From contig JADKAA010000029.1 in assembly GCA_016715465.1 (NCBI GenBank), forward strand, positions 2,294,001 to 2,358,000: a DNA stretch of 64,000 bases, given 5' to 3'. The notes under the pieces are model-generated. The model was not told the DNA's origin and made no database searches. It saw only the letters and a program-made list of their open reading frames with translations. This document shows, piece after piece, positions 27,536 to 36,057 of the stretch. The stretch's first letter is position 1; each line of letters opens with the position of its first letter. This DNA comes from Saprospiraceae bacterium (lineage in GTDB: Bacteria; Bacteroidota; Bacteroidia; Chitinophagales; Saprospiraceae). The position numbers and the translations under genes are program-made.

Positions 27536-28849
27536 ATGACAACAACAGAAAAAAGCCTGACCTATAAAGTCAAGGATATCAACCTCGCAGAATGGGGTAG
27601 AAAAGAGATTCAGCTCGCGGAAGCTGAAATGCCAGGATTGATGGCCCTCAGGGCTGAATATGGCAAAAGTAAGCCACTGAGCGGCGCCAGAATTGCCGGC
27701 TGTCTCCATATGACGATTCAGACCGCGGTACTTATAGAGACCCTCGTCGAATTAGGTGCAGAGGTTTCTTGGTCTTCATGTAACATCTTTTCCACCCAGG
27801 ACCATGCCGCTGCTGCCATTGCCGCTGCGGGTGTACCTGTATTTGCGTGGAAAGGCATGAACGAGGAAGAATTTGACTGGTGTATTGAGCAAACGCTACA
27901 CGCTTTCCAAGGTGAACAAGCCCTTAATATGATCCTCGATGACGGCGGAGACCTCACCAACATGGTGCTTGACAGGTTCCCGGAGTTGGTGAAGGGTATC
28001 AAAGGCATTACAGAAGAAACCACTACTGGAGTACACCGCTTGTATGAGCGCATGAAAAAAGGCTCCCTGCCTTTACCTGCCATAAACATCAATGACTCTG
28101 TGACCAAATCCAAATTTGACAATAAATACGGATGCAAGGAATCATTGGTTGACTCTATCCGGAGGGCTACTGACGTTATGATGGCCGGTAAAGTTGCGGT
28201 GGTGTGCGGATACGGAGATGTAGGAAAAGGTTCAGCAGCTTCGCTCAAGGGAGCTGGATGCCGGGTAATAGTGACGGAAATTGACCCCATCTGTGCCCTT
28301 CAGGCAGCTATGGATGGCTTTGCAGTGAGAAAGTTGGAGAATGCACTGAATGAAGCCGACATTGTAGTGACAGCTACCGGAAATAAATCCATTGTCAAGG
28401 CCGAACATTTTGCCAAAATGAAAGACAAAACCATCGTTTGCAACATCGGCCATTTCGACAATGAAATCGACGTGTCATGGTTGAACAAAAACTATGGATC
28501 AACAAAAGTTGAGATTAAACCTCAGGTTGATAAATATACCATTGATGGAAAAGACGTCATATTGCTGGCGGAAGGAAGATTGGTAAACCTCGGTTGTGCC
28601 ACGGGTCACCCATCTTTTGTGATGTCCAACAGCTTTACCAATCAAACCCTGGCACAGCTGGAGTTGTGGATGAACAGTGGCAGTTATAAAAACGAAGTGT
28701 ATATGTTGCCAAAACACCTCGACGAGAAGGTGGCAAGGCTACACCTGGCTAAGATCGGTGTTGAGTTGGAAACCCTTTCCAGTGAGCAGGCTGATTACAT
28801 TGGTGTACAGGTGGATGGACCATTCAAACCAGAGTATTACAGGTATTGA
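27536..28849 (+). CDS. ahcY: Adenosylhomocysteinase
   Basis: The 437-residue cytoplasmic NAD-dependent enzyme splits S-adenosylhomocysteine into adenosine and homocysteine, clearing the inhibitor left by methyltransferases. The NAD-binding loop GYGDVGKG is at residues 225-232. Other family motifs are CNIFSTQDHAAAAIA, INDSVTKSKFDN, GHFDNEIDV, ATGHPSFVMSNSF and the C-terminal signature GPFKPEYYRY. Length fits the family. Its TGA stop overlaps the TTG start of the next gene. Confidence 0.97.
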   Translation: MTTTEKSLTYKVKDINLAEWGRKEIQLAEAEMPGLMALRAEYGKSKPLSGARIAGCLHMTIQTAVLIETLVELGAEVSWSSCNIFSTQDHAAAAIAAAGVPVFAWKGMNEEEFDWCIEQTLHAFQGEQALNMILDDGGDLTNMVLDRFPELVKGIKGITEETTTGVHRLYERMKKGSLPLPAININDSVTKSKFDNKYGCKESLVDSIRRATDVMMAGKVAVVCGYGDVGKGSAASLKGAGCRVIVTEIDPICALQAAMDGFAVRKLENALNEADIVVTATGNKSIVKAEHFAKMKDKTIVCNIGHFDNEIDVSWLNKNYGSTKVEIKPQVDKYTIDGKDVILLAEGRLVNLGCATGHPSFVMSNSFTNQTLAQLELWMNSGSYKNEVYMLPKHLDEKVARLHLAKIGVELETLSSEQADYIGVQVDGPFKPEYYRY

Positions 28850-29403
28850 TCAAGAAAATTATTTTACCCGGGTGTTTTTTGTGGGTGTGTCACATCGCCA
28901 TGGGCGGAAGCAAACCTGCAGAATACACCCGGGTGATTTTTAAGGAGGGCATACGGCACGAGTTTCACATCAGCAAGACTGAAATCAACTACGATACTAA
29001 AACGGCATCTCTCCAACTTACCATCCATATTTTTATCGATGACCTCGAACGCGCCCTCACCAAAACAAATCGCAAATCCTTAAAACTGGGAACAGATAAA
29101 GAGGCCACTGATTCCGACCTGCTGATATCACAGTATTTGATGGACAACCTAAAACTGGAAAGCGCCGGAAAAAAACTGGAAGTTGCGTTTTTAGGCAAGG
29201 AACCATCAGAAGACTTTCAGGCCTTGTACTGTTATTTAGAGGTGCCCTTGTCTAAGTCATCTGAATCACTTAGTATATCCAATAATTTACTCCTGGAAAT
29301 TTATGACGATCAAAAAAATATGGTCATTGTAAGTCGAAACCGAAAACAGGTAGGGCACTTTGTATTTGATGAGGCGGGGCATGTGGAGGTAGTGAAATGG
29401 TAA
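28846..29403 (+). CDS. DUF6702-like exported protein
   Basis: The 185-residue product resembles a small Bacteroidota family of unknown function (DUF6702, from memory). It has an N-terminal signal peptide (KKIILPGCFLWVCHIAMG), then a beta-rich domain with HEFHISKTEINYDTKTASLQ and HIFIDDLERALTK. TTG at 28846, overlapping the ahcY stop (TTGA), is the likely start because the next ATG lies beyond the signal sequence. Co-translation with ahcY is suggested by the overlap; no functional link is known to me. Confidence 0.75.
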   Translation: MIKKIILPGCFLWVCHIAMGGSKPAEYTRVIFKEGIRHEFHISKTEINYDTKTASLQLTIHIFIDDLERALTKTNRKSLKLGTDKEATDSDLLISQYLMDNLKLESAGKKLEVAFLGKEPSEDFQALYCYLEVPLSKSSESLSISNNLLLEIYDDQKNMVIVSRNRKQVGHFVFDEAGHVEVVKW

Positions 29404-29511
29404 GCTTATAAAGTTTTAAGACGGTAGCTGTATTCCAAAATGATTTGTTAGACCCTTTTGGGGGCATCACAACTGATTTTTCACCAAAAGACCCATTAGC
29501 TTTAATTGGAC

Positions 29512-32500
29512 TTAAAACCCGCACCCACTCCTTTTAATGGTAATATTACTCAATAAACCCAGATTTAATGAGTTCATCACTTTGATAAATGGTGCAATCA
29601 ACTGAACATTACTTCCTGGCAATATGGAAACATTTCCATTTATATAAATGGTGTTTGCGGCTTGATATAGACCTGAAAGCGGACTGTTGGCAGCAGATAG
29701 CGTAACATTGGGTGGAATTCCGGATGAAATAATTTTTCCAAATCCAATAGGAATGTATCCTACGTTAACATTGGCAATCACACTGTTTGTAAAAGTATTG
29801 ATAATACTAATTTTATCCTGATTTGTTATGCTGTTGCTATTACAAATACAAACGATGTTGCCATTGCAGGATATCGAAGCACCATAAGGAAAACTGATAA
29901 CGGGTATTATTGCAATCAGTGTGTTGTTGTTTAAATTAATCACCCATACATTGTTTGAAGTTTGATTGGTTACATACATGCGTGATCCATCCGGATGAAT
30001 GGCAATGTCATTTGGTTTTACCCCCACGTTTAAAGTAGAAATAATAGTATTTGTACTTGTGTTCAATACACTTACTGTATTTGATAGATAATTTGCCACA
30101 TATACCCTGGAGCCATCCGGTTTGGCTGAAATACCTCTGGGTTCACTTCCTACGTTTACTGTAGCAACAACTGAGTTTGATATGAGATTAATTACAGAAA
30201 TGTTATTTGAACCTGAATTAGAAACATACAGCATGGAATCATTTGGCGAAATCTCCAATCCTATTGGTCCTGTACCAACGCTTATGGTTGATAAAACGGT
30301 TGCATTAGAGGCATCAATTACCGAGACAGAGTTAGAGCCAAAATTTGCTAAGTACACCCTTGTCCCACTCCCATTTACAGCTAAAGTCATTGGATTTGTA
30401 CCTACGGTTATGGTTTGGGATACAGTATTCGTTGCTCCATCGATTACACTTACCGTATTTGAATTTCTATTGGATACAAATATTTTACTGCCGTCGGGTA
30501 ATATTCCGGAACTGACCGGATACGAACCAACAGGAATGGTCGCAACAGTTGTATAATTGCTCATGCTTACCACACTTACATTGTTTGTAAATGCATTGGG
30601 AACGTATGCAAATCCGTTTCCCCCTGAAATAATGGTTTTGAATGTGGTTTCCAAACAACCTAATGACTCACCATTACTATTGTATGGAATGATTCTTACA
30701 TAATAAAGTGTATTATGGTTAAAGTCGTTTGGAGGATTATAGGTTGTGACATTACCGGCATCATAATTATTTAATACATCTGATCCACCGGAAGTGGTTC
30801 CAATATGAATTTTGTAACCGGAAGCGTTTGAGGCGAGGTTCCATGTTAAGTTGCTATTCACAAATATATTGACTGAATTATTTGCCGGAGTTGATAAATA
30901 AGTGCACCCGGCTAATTGAGATGATGGATCAAACTTAGCTATGCCATTTGCAGGAACACCCACAGCGAGATTAAAGTCACCAATGACATACAATTTCCCA
31001 TTCAAATCAAATTGCATATTGGTAACAAAATATGACCCGCCATTACTTATTGGCCCTGGGTAACCAATCGGTTGCCATACTGTGCCATTCCATTTTGCTA
31101 TTGGACCGGTATTGACACCTCCCAAATAAGTCATCCATCCGCATACATATACTTCATTAGAATCAACAGCTTCAATTTCTATCCCTACTTGATTGTATTG
31201 ATATCCAAATTCGGTCCAAACGGTCCCATTCCATTTTTGAACGTGATGTTGAAATGTTCCGTAGGTGTAGCTGGTCGTATAAAGATTACCATAGGGGTCA
31301 CAATCCATGTCATTCAGTCCTGTATATCCTGTACCTGAACCTAATGCTGACCAGGAAGCTCCATCCCATTTTGCAACGTATTGAGCGGGATTTCCGCCAG
31401 CTTGTGTAAAATCGCCGCCAGCATAAATTATATTATTAAATGAGGTAAGTGCCCAAACATTGTTATTGATTCCTGATCCTAATGGCATCCATGTGCTCCC
31501 ATCCCATTTTGCAATATTAATGGCTGAGACACCAGAGACTGAAGTAAAATTACCTGCCACAATTAATTCATTGGCTGAATTCAAAATCATATCGTGTATA
31601 TCCCCAGGGGTGCTGCCAATGATTGCCCAAGTTGATCCGTTGTATTTCGATATGTAATATAGTCCGGTTGATTGCCATACAGCAAATATGTTATTTAAGC
31701 TGTCAATTTTAATGTTCCCAATCGGTGCATTTATTCCTTCTCCCAGGTTGAGCCAAGAATTTCCATTCCATTTAGCAATATGATTGACAAATAGGCCACC
31801 TGCATGTGAAAATCCCCCAGCAACGATTAAATTTCCAGCTGTATCCAATTGTATGTCATTTGCCCCTTCTGACAGTCCTACATCTACTCCACTCCATGGT
31901 CCATTGGCAGTAATAAGAGGCATTGTATTAAACGAATCGATCGGACATGCGGATGGTTGTCCATTGGCATTGAAGGGTATAATTTTAACATAAATGGAGG
32001 AATCCTGAGGATATTCTCCTGGCAAATCATAGCTGGTAATGTTTCCAACATCCACATTGTTAAGAATATTTGCATTGGAAGGTGTAGTGCCTATGGTAAG
32101 TTTATATCCAGTCGGATTTCCAGGTACTGTATTCCAGTTCAATGCCGTAGTTCTATGGATGTTTGAAGCACCGTTAAGGGGAGATACCAATTGAGTGCAC
32201 GGAAAATTAGTTATTATGAATGATTCAGTAATACAGTTCAATGCATTCCCAAAAATATTATATGGAGTAACTTTTACCCTTATGGTTGAACCATAAGGAA
32301 AATCGCCCGGAGGATTATAAGTGGTGACATTTCCAACATCCACATTATTCATGATGTCTCCTAAACCGGGGGCTGTTTCCACCAATAATTTATATCCCGT
32401 TGGGTTTCCGGAAGCAGGTGTCCAGCTTAGTGAGGCTGTGGTTTGTATGTTTACTGCGCCATTCAGTGGAGAGGTTAGTGTCGTGCAATTGGGCAATGGC

Positions 32501-34689
32501 AGTGGCTCCGTCATAAAACTCTCTCCCGGACACCAATAGGTTTCACCATTAGAATTATAAGGGATAATTTTAACATAAATTGTAGTTCCATATGGTAAAT
32601 TTGAAGGCGGATTGTAAGAAGTAGTGTTTCCAACATCGAGATTGTTTATTATTTCCGTTCCATTACTTGTTATTCCAATACTTATTTTGTAACCAGTAGG
32701 ACCTCCTCCAGCCTGACTCCATGATATATTGGAATTCACCGAAACATTGGTTTGATTGTTTAAAGGAGATGTGAGATTTGTGCATAGTGGAAAATTAGGG
32801 TTGCATGATGTTAAAATTTCTGAAGTGTTATTGCACCCGGCTTTATTTGATCCAATAAAGATGGCTCCATTTGGAACTGATATATAATTGCATATTTCTG
32901 AAACCGCGCAATTTGATAACTGTGGATTGTATTGAATTCTTAAGTCGCCCCCAATAAAATCAAGATTTGAAAGGGCTTGAATATTTGTAAAGCTTAGGTG
33001 GTTTGCAAATATCTCTAAGTTTCCATAAATACTATCTAAGCCATTTAGTCCATTCAGGCTGTTTAGATAAGGAGCATTGTAATGGATGTAGGCATTTTCT
33101 CCTATTGTTTTTAAATTTTCTAATCCGACGAGATTCAACAGGTGCGTCTCGTATATTTCAAAAGCACCTCCAACAGAGCTTATTTGACTTAAGCCATTTA
33201 AATTTGTAATTGCACTGCTAACTATAATGAGATCCCCCGGAATATCAATGCAACCTGGATACGTACTTTGAAAACTGTTAACTGTACTTTGGGACAACAA
33301 AAAAACATTTGTGGGGCACGGGTTTGCCTGTGTCGTAAAACTTTCCTCCAAACACCCTGCAGCCGCACCATTCCCATTATAAGGAAGGATCTTCACATAA
33401 ATGATGTCATTATACGGAAAATTACCCGGTGGATTAAATGTGGTTACATTACCTACGTCAAAAGAATCAAGAATTTCACCTCCAGACGGTGTTGTACCTA
33501 CTAATAGTTTATATCCTGATATGTTTGCAACAGGTCCCCAGCTCAGGGCGGCAGTAACTGGCACATTTGTAGCGTTGTTTAACGGAGTAGAAAGTACGGT
33601 ACATGAAATTTGAGTTGACCATTTTGCTATAAAAGAGTATCCCGCAGTGAATATTTCTCCCCCTGCAATAACCTCGCCCTGTGAATTATACACAACGGTG
33701 GTTACTTCGTCGTAACCTGGATTATTGGTGCTAACTACGCCTCCTCCGAAGGAATTCCAGGTGGAACCATTCCAAAATGCAAAATTGTCGGTATTTAAGG
33801 TGCCGGCACTTGTAAATTGACCCCCAACATAAAGCGTATTGTTATGATAAAATAATGATTTTACCGGTCCATCAATTCCCGTGGCCAGAGGACTCCATGC
33901 CGTGCCATCAAATTTTGCTACCCGATTATGACTTACTGAACCTATGGTAGTGAAATATCCGCCTACATAAACATCACTACCGGCCCCTATTTCCATGTCA
34001 GTTATTTGATTACTAAATGATTCCGTATTTAATATTTGCCAGGAGGTTCCGTTCCATTTGGCCAAATTTGCAGGTAAACTATTTACACTAGATACATTGG
34101 CAACATATAAGTTATTGCCTGGATCCAGTTTCATCCTGCCCAGTTGACCAACTCCCCCTAATATGGCTGTCCAGGTGCTGCCATTATAATATGCCAATTT
34201 ATTGGCAGCTGTTCCGGAAATTGAAGTAAATAAGCCCATTGCATAAATCGAGCCACCAGGAGTAACTTCAATTTGATTTATCAAATCCAGTGCAGACCCT
34301 ATTTCGCTCCAGCTACTTCCATTCCATTTATGAATTTTTGAATTATAGCAAAAACATCCCAAATCAAAAGTTCCACTTGCCAAATAAACATTTCCAGCAG
34401 CATCAATTTCGATGTCAATTAAATTGTTATCCGTGATGGGCGGCCCTCCACCAACTTCCACCCACGCACCTGAAACCAATTTGGCAATTTTATTGATTGG
34501 CGTTGATCCGGCACTTGAAAATTGGCCAATTGCATAAATTGTTCCGGCAGGAGATATTTCAACTTCCTGTACAATTCCGTTTATGTTAGGCAGTGTTATG
34601 TCTTGCCAACTTGTGCTTTGCGAGTAACCAAAACTAATAAAAAGACAAATTAGAGTGGAAGGGTAAAAAGTGCGCCTATTCATAACCAT
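29512..34689 (-). CDS. Large secreted modular protein with beta-propellers and Fn3-like repeats
   Basis: The 1725-residue product has a signal peptide ending near FGYSQS. First come kelch- or delta-60-type repeats built on WNGSxW and FDGTAW units (about 25-350). Five Fn3/Ig-like modules of about 90 residues follow, each with a GYKxxxGTT and PYNxNG pattern. Module 1 is near 363-457 and is followed by a receptor-L/LRR-like insert (about 460-626); modules 2-4 come next. A second WNGSxW propeller (about 950-1250) and module 5 lead to a seven-bladed YVTN-type propeller (about 1376-1650; units such as VYVANYLSNTVSVLN). The C terminus (PGSNVQLIAPFIKVMNSLNL) is not a T9SS tail. It is probably extracellular; ligand unknown. 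M1 (34689) and M3 (34683) are alternative starts. Confidence 0.88.
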   Translation of the reverse strand: MVMNRRTFYPSTLICLFISFGYSQSTSWQDITLPNINGIVQEVEISPAGTIYAIGQFSSAGSTPINKIAKLVSGAWVEVGGGPPITDNNLIDIEIDAAGNVYLASGTFDLGCFCYNSKIHKWNGSSWSEIGSALDLINQIEVTPGGSIYAMGLFTSISGTAANKLAYYNGSTWTAILGGVGQLGRMKLDPGNNLYVANVSSVNSLPANLAKWNGTSWQILNTESFSNQITDMEIGAGSDVYVGGYFTTIGSVSHNRVAKFDGTAWSPLATGIDGPVKSLFYHNNTLYVGGQFTSAGTLNTDNFAFWNGSTWNSFGGGVVSTNNPGYDEVTTVVYNSQGEVIAGGEIFTAGYSFIAKWSTQISCTVLSTPLNNATNVPVTAALSWGPVANISGYKLLVGTTPSGGEILDSFDVGNVTTFNPPGNFPYNDIIYVKILPYNGNGAAAGCLEESFTTQANPCPTNVFLLSQSTVNSFQSTYPGCIDIPGDLIIVSSAITNLNGLSQISSVGGAFEIYETHLLNLVGLENLKTIGENAYIHYNAPYLNSLNGLNGLDSIYGNLEIFANHLSFTNIQALSNLDFIGGDLRIQYNPQLSNCAVSEICNYISVPNGAIFIGSNKAGCNNTSEILTSCNPNFPLCTNLTSPLNNQTNVSVNSNISWSQAGGGPTGYKISIGITSNGTEIINNLDVGNTTSYNPPSNLPYGTTIYVKIIPYNSNGETYWCPGESFMTEPLPLPNCTTLTSPLNGAVNIQTTASLSWTPASGNPTGYKLLVETAPGLGDIMNNVDVGNVTTYNPPGDFPYGSTIRVKVTPYNIFGNALNCITESFIITNFPCTQLVSPLNGASNIHRTTALNWNTVPGNPTGYKLTIGTTPSNANILNNVDVGNITSYDLPGEYPQDSSIYVKIIPFNANGQPSACPIDSFNTMPLITANGPWSGVDVGLSEGANDIQLDTAGNLIVAGGFSHAGGLFVNHIAKWNGNSWLNLGEGINAPIGNIKIDSLNNIFAVWQSTGLYYISKYNGSTWAIIGSTPGDIHDMILNSANELIVAGNFTSVSGVSAINIAKWDGSTWMPLGSGINNNVWALTSFNNIIYAGGDFTQAGGNPAQYVAKWDGASWSALGSGTGYTGLNDMDCDPYGNLYTTSYTYGTFQHHVQKWNGTVWTEFGYQYNQVGIEIEAVDSNEVYVCGWMTYLGGVNTGPIAKWNGTVWQPIGYPGPISNGGSYFVTNMQFDLNGKLYVIGDFNLAVGVPANGIAKFDPSSQLAGCTYLSTPANNSVNIFVNSNLTWNLASNASGYKIHIGTTSGGSDVLNNYDAGNVTTYNPPNDFNHNTLYYVRIIPYNSNGESLGCLETTFKTIISGGNGFAYVPNAFTNNVSVVSMSNYTTVATIPVGSYPVSSGILPDGSKIFVSNRNSNTVSVIDGATNTVSQTITVGTNPMTLAVNGSGTRVYLANFGSNSVSVIDASNATVLSTISVGTGPIGLEISPNDSMLYVSNSGSNNISVINLISNSVVATVNVGSEPRGISAKPDGSRVYVANYLSNTVSVLNTSTNTIISTLNVGVKPNDIAIHPDGSRMYVTNQTSNNVWVINLNNNTLIAIIPVISFPYGASISCNGNIVCICNSNSITNQDKISIINTFTNSVIANVNVGYIPIGFGKIISSGIPPNVTLSAANSPLSGLYQAANTIYINGNVSILPGSNVQLIAPFIKVMNSLNLGLLSNITIKRSGCGF

Positions 34690-34893
34690 AAAACTTAGAG
34701 TTACTTATTACAAAAAAAGCAGAAGCCAGGTTTTCACTAATAATATTAAAAAATTGAATTTTCACTATATTCGATTTACACAAAATAATATTGGGGGATG
34801 TTTTAATTTAATCCTAATAAAATACATACTTATTTAACTAAATCTTAATTTACTTTATTCAAAGTGGTCAAAAATACTGATTTCTTAACTTTT

Positions 34894-34915
34894 ATTCACT
34901 CAAATATGAGTGAAT
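34894..34915. repeat. Perfect inverted repeat ATTCACTCA-n4-TGAGTGAAT
   Basis: Two 9-base arms around AATA lie in the 430-bp divergent region between the propeller gene and rpsT. There is no U-run on either side, so an operator site is more likely than a terminator. No adjacent regulator gene points to its binding protein. The rest of 34690-35060 is AT-rich and shows no gene. Confidence 0.4.
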
Positions 34916-35062
34916 GATTGCATTTACCATAACTAACAACACTAAAGGTGATTTAACAGGCAATGGAGCCCTATTTATAGACTTTTCCACAATTTATAAA
35001 GCCCTGATTTTCGACAGCTTAAGCCCGTGACTTAAAAGGTATATTATTTTGTGGTTCAATTG

Positions 35063-35093
35063 TTTGTAAATTCCGGAAATGTTTTTATTTTTG
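35063..35093 (+). promoter_or_regulatory. Bacteroidota sigma-A-type promoter of rpsT
   Basis: TTTG at 35063-35066 and TATTTTTG at 35086-35093 are separated by exactly 19 bp. This matches the TTTG-n19-TAnnTTTG consensus. Transcription should start near 35099, leaving a leader of about 20 bases. Confidence 0.8.
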
Positions 35094-35119
35094 CACTCCA
35101 ATTTAATAAAACTGTTATA

Positions 35120-35374
35120 ATGGCAAACCATAAGTCATCAAAGAAAAGAATCAGACAGGACCTTGTTGTTCGATTGAGGAACAGGTATTACAAAAAGTCG
35201 GCAAGGACCGCCATCGCTAAGTTAAGGGGTCTGGAAGATAAAAATGAAGCATCGTCATTCCTGCCAAAGGTTGTCGCTATGATCGACAAACTTGCCAAGA
35301 AAAACACCTGGCACAAAAATAAAGCAGCAAACCTCAAGAGTAAACTCATGAGGCATGTCAATACCATCGGCTAA
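35120..35374 (+). CDS. rpsT: 30S ribosomal protein S20
   Basis: The 84-residue basic protein binds 16S rRNA in the small subunit. It starts MANHKSSKKRIRQD and includes the typical segments SARTAIAKLR and a lysine-rich C-terminal helix (KKNTWHKNKAANLKSKLMRH). The ATG at 35120 is chosen because the longer open frame from 35051 would place non-homologous residues before the conserved MANHKS start and would begin before the predicted transcription start. Confidence 0.96.
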   Translation: MANHKSSKKRIRQDLVVRLRNRYYKKSARTAIAKLRGLEDKNEASSFLPKVVAMIDKLAKKNTWHKNKAANLKSKLMRHVNTIG

Positions 35375-35402
35375 TAAGCCGGTTTGGTCAAAAGCATTAA
35401 TG

Positions 35403-35434
35403 AAAGGGCTTGGAGTTTTACTTCAGGCCCTTTT
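35403..35434 (+). terminator. Possible terminator after rpsT
   Basis: AAAGGGC (35403-35409) pairs with GCCCTTT (35427-35433) across a 17-base loop, followed by a short T stretch, 28 bp after the rpsT stop. Confidence 0.5.
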
Positions 35435-35475
35435 CAATTGTATAAATTTCAAAGCCATCCTTCGCCACCCACAAA

Positions 35476-35507
35476 AAAAGCCGTCAGCTTTAACCCTGAC
35501 GACTTTT
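35476..35507 (+). terminator. Second hairpin downstream of rpsT, bidirectional terminator-like
   Basis: AAAAG-c-CGTCAG pairs with CTGACG-a-CTTTT around an 8-base loop (one mismatch), with A's before and T's after. It could end transcription from either side. It directly precedes an orphan translation-start-like context (AACTAAAAAACTATG). Confidence 0.55.
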
Positions 35508-35527
35508 AATCTAACAACTAAAAAACT

Positions 35528-35608
35528 ATGATAAAAAAATTTACGCTTGGTAACGGGTGGCCTCCGATTTTAAAACTTAATCAACTTTATGTTTATTTGT
35601 TTCCGTGA
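35528..35608 (+). other. Orphan 26-codon ORF in a strong initiation context
   Basis: An ATG at 35528 follows an AACTAAAAAACT leader like those before highly expressed Bacteroidota genes. It encodes MIKKFTLGNGWPP and 13 more residues before TGA. The start resembles the first residues of a secreted protein but has no hydrophobic core. It may be a gene remnant, a leader peptide or chance. Confidence 0.25.
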
Positions 35609-36057
35609 CCAGTTTTCACTGCTTAAGTATTTATTTATGTAACAAAATAATATTTTGAATTATATTGTTATATGTAGATATTTCCATATAAATATTTGAA
35701 AATATTCGATTTTATTGTATAACTACTATTAATTTTAAATAATTCTTTTAATACTAAAATTACTTAAATTCTTTATAGTGCAAATATGAAAGAATTAAAT
35801 GTGTTTTGCAAGTCATTTATGTGATTTTAACAAAATTTTATTTGTATTTTTTTGTTTTTATTTCTTTAGTTGCTTTTTTGAAAAATTTGGCTTTGTGTTA
35901 CTTACCAAAATTCCAATGGATCCTGAATTTTATAAGCCTGGATGACGAATCTTTTTTAAGAACTCTTTTCCATTTGATAGGGAAGGTGACTGTGACTCCG
36001 TAATTACTGGGAATAACAACTTGTTTTTGTTTTCATGACAGTTGAAAAACTACATCT
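35609..36057. other. AT-rich gene-free stretch upstream of the metalloprotease
   Basis: The region is very AT-rich, with several short frames. One TTG-started frame of 65 codons (35806-36003) encodes a partly hydrophobic peptide with no family features and is not called. I see no RNA gene. Confidence 0.4.

Noticed and set aside
35806..36003. Possible 65-codon gene upstream of the metalloprotease
   Set aside because: It starts at TTG, is AT-biased low-complexity sequence, and has no family motif or initiation context.
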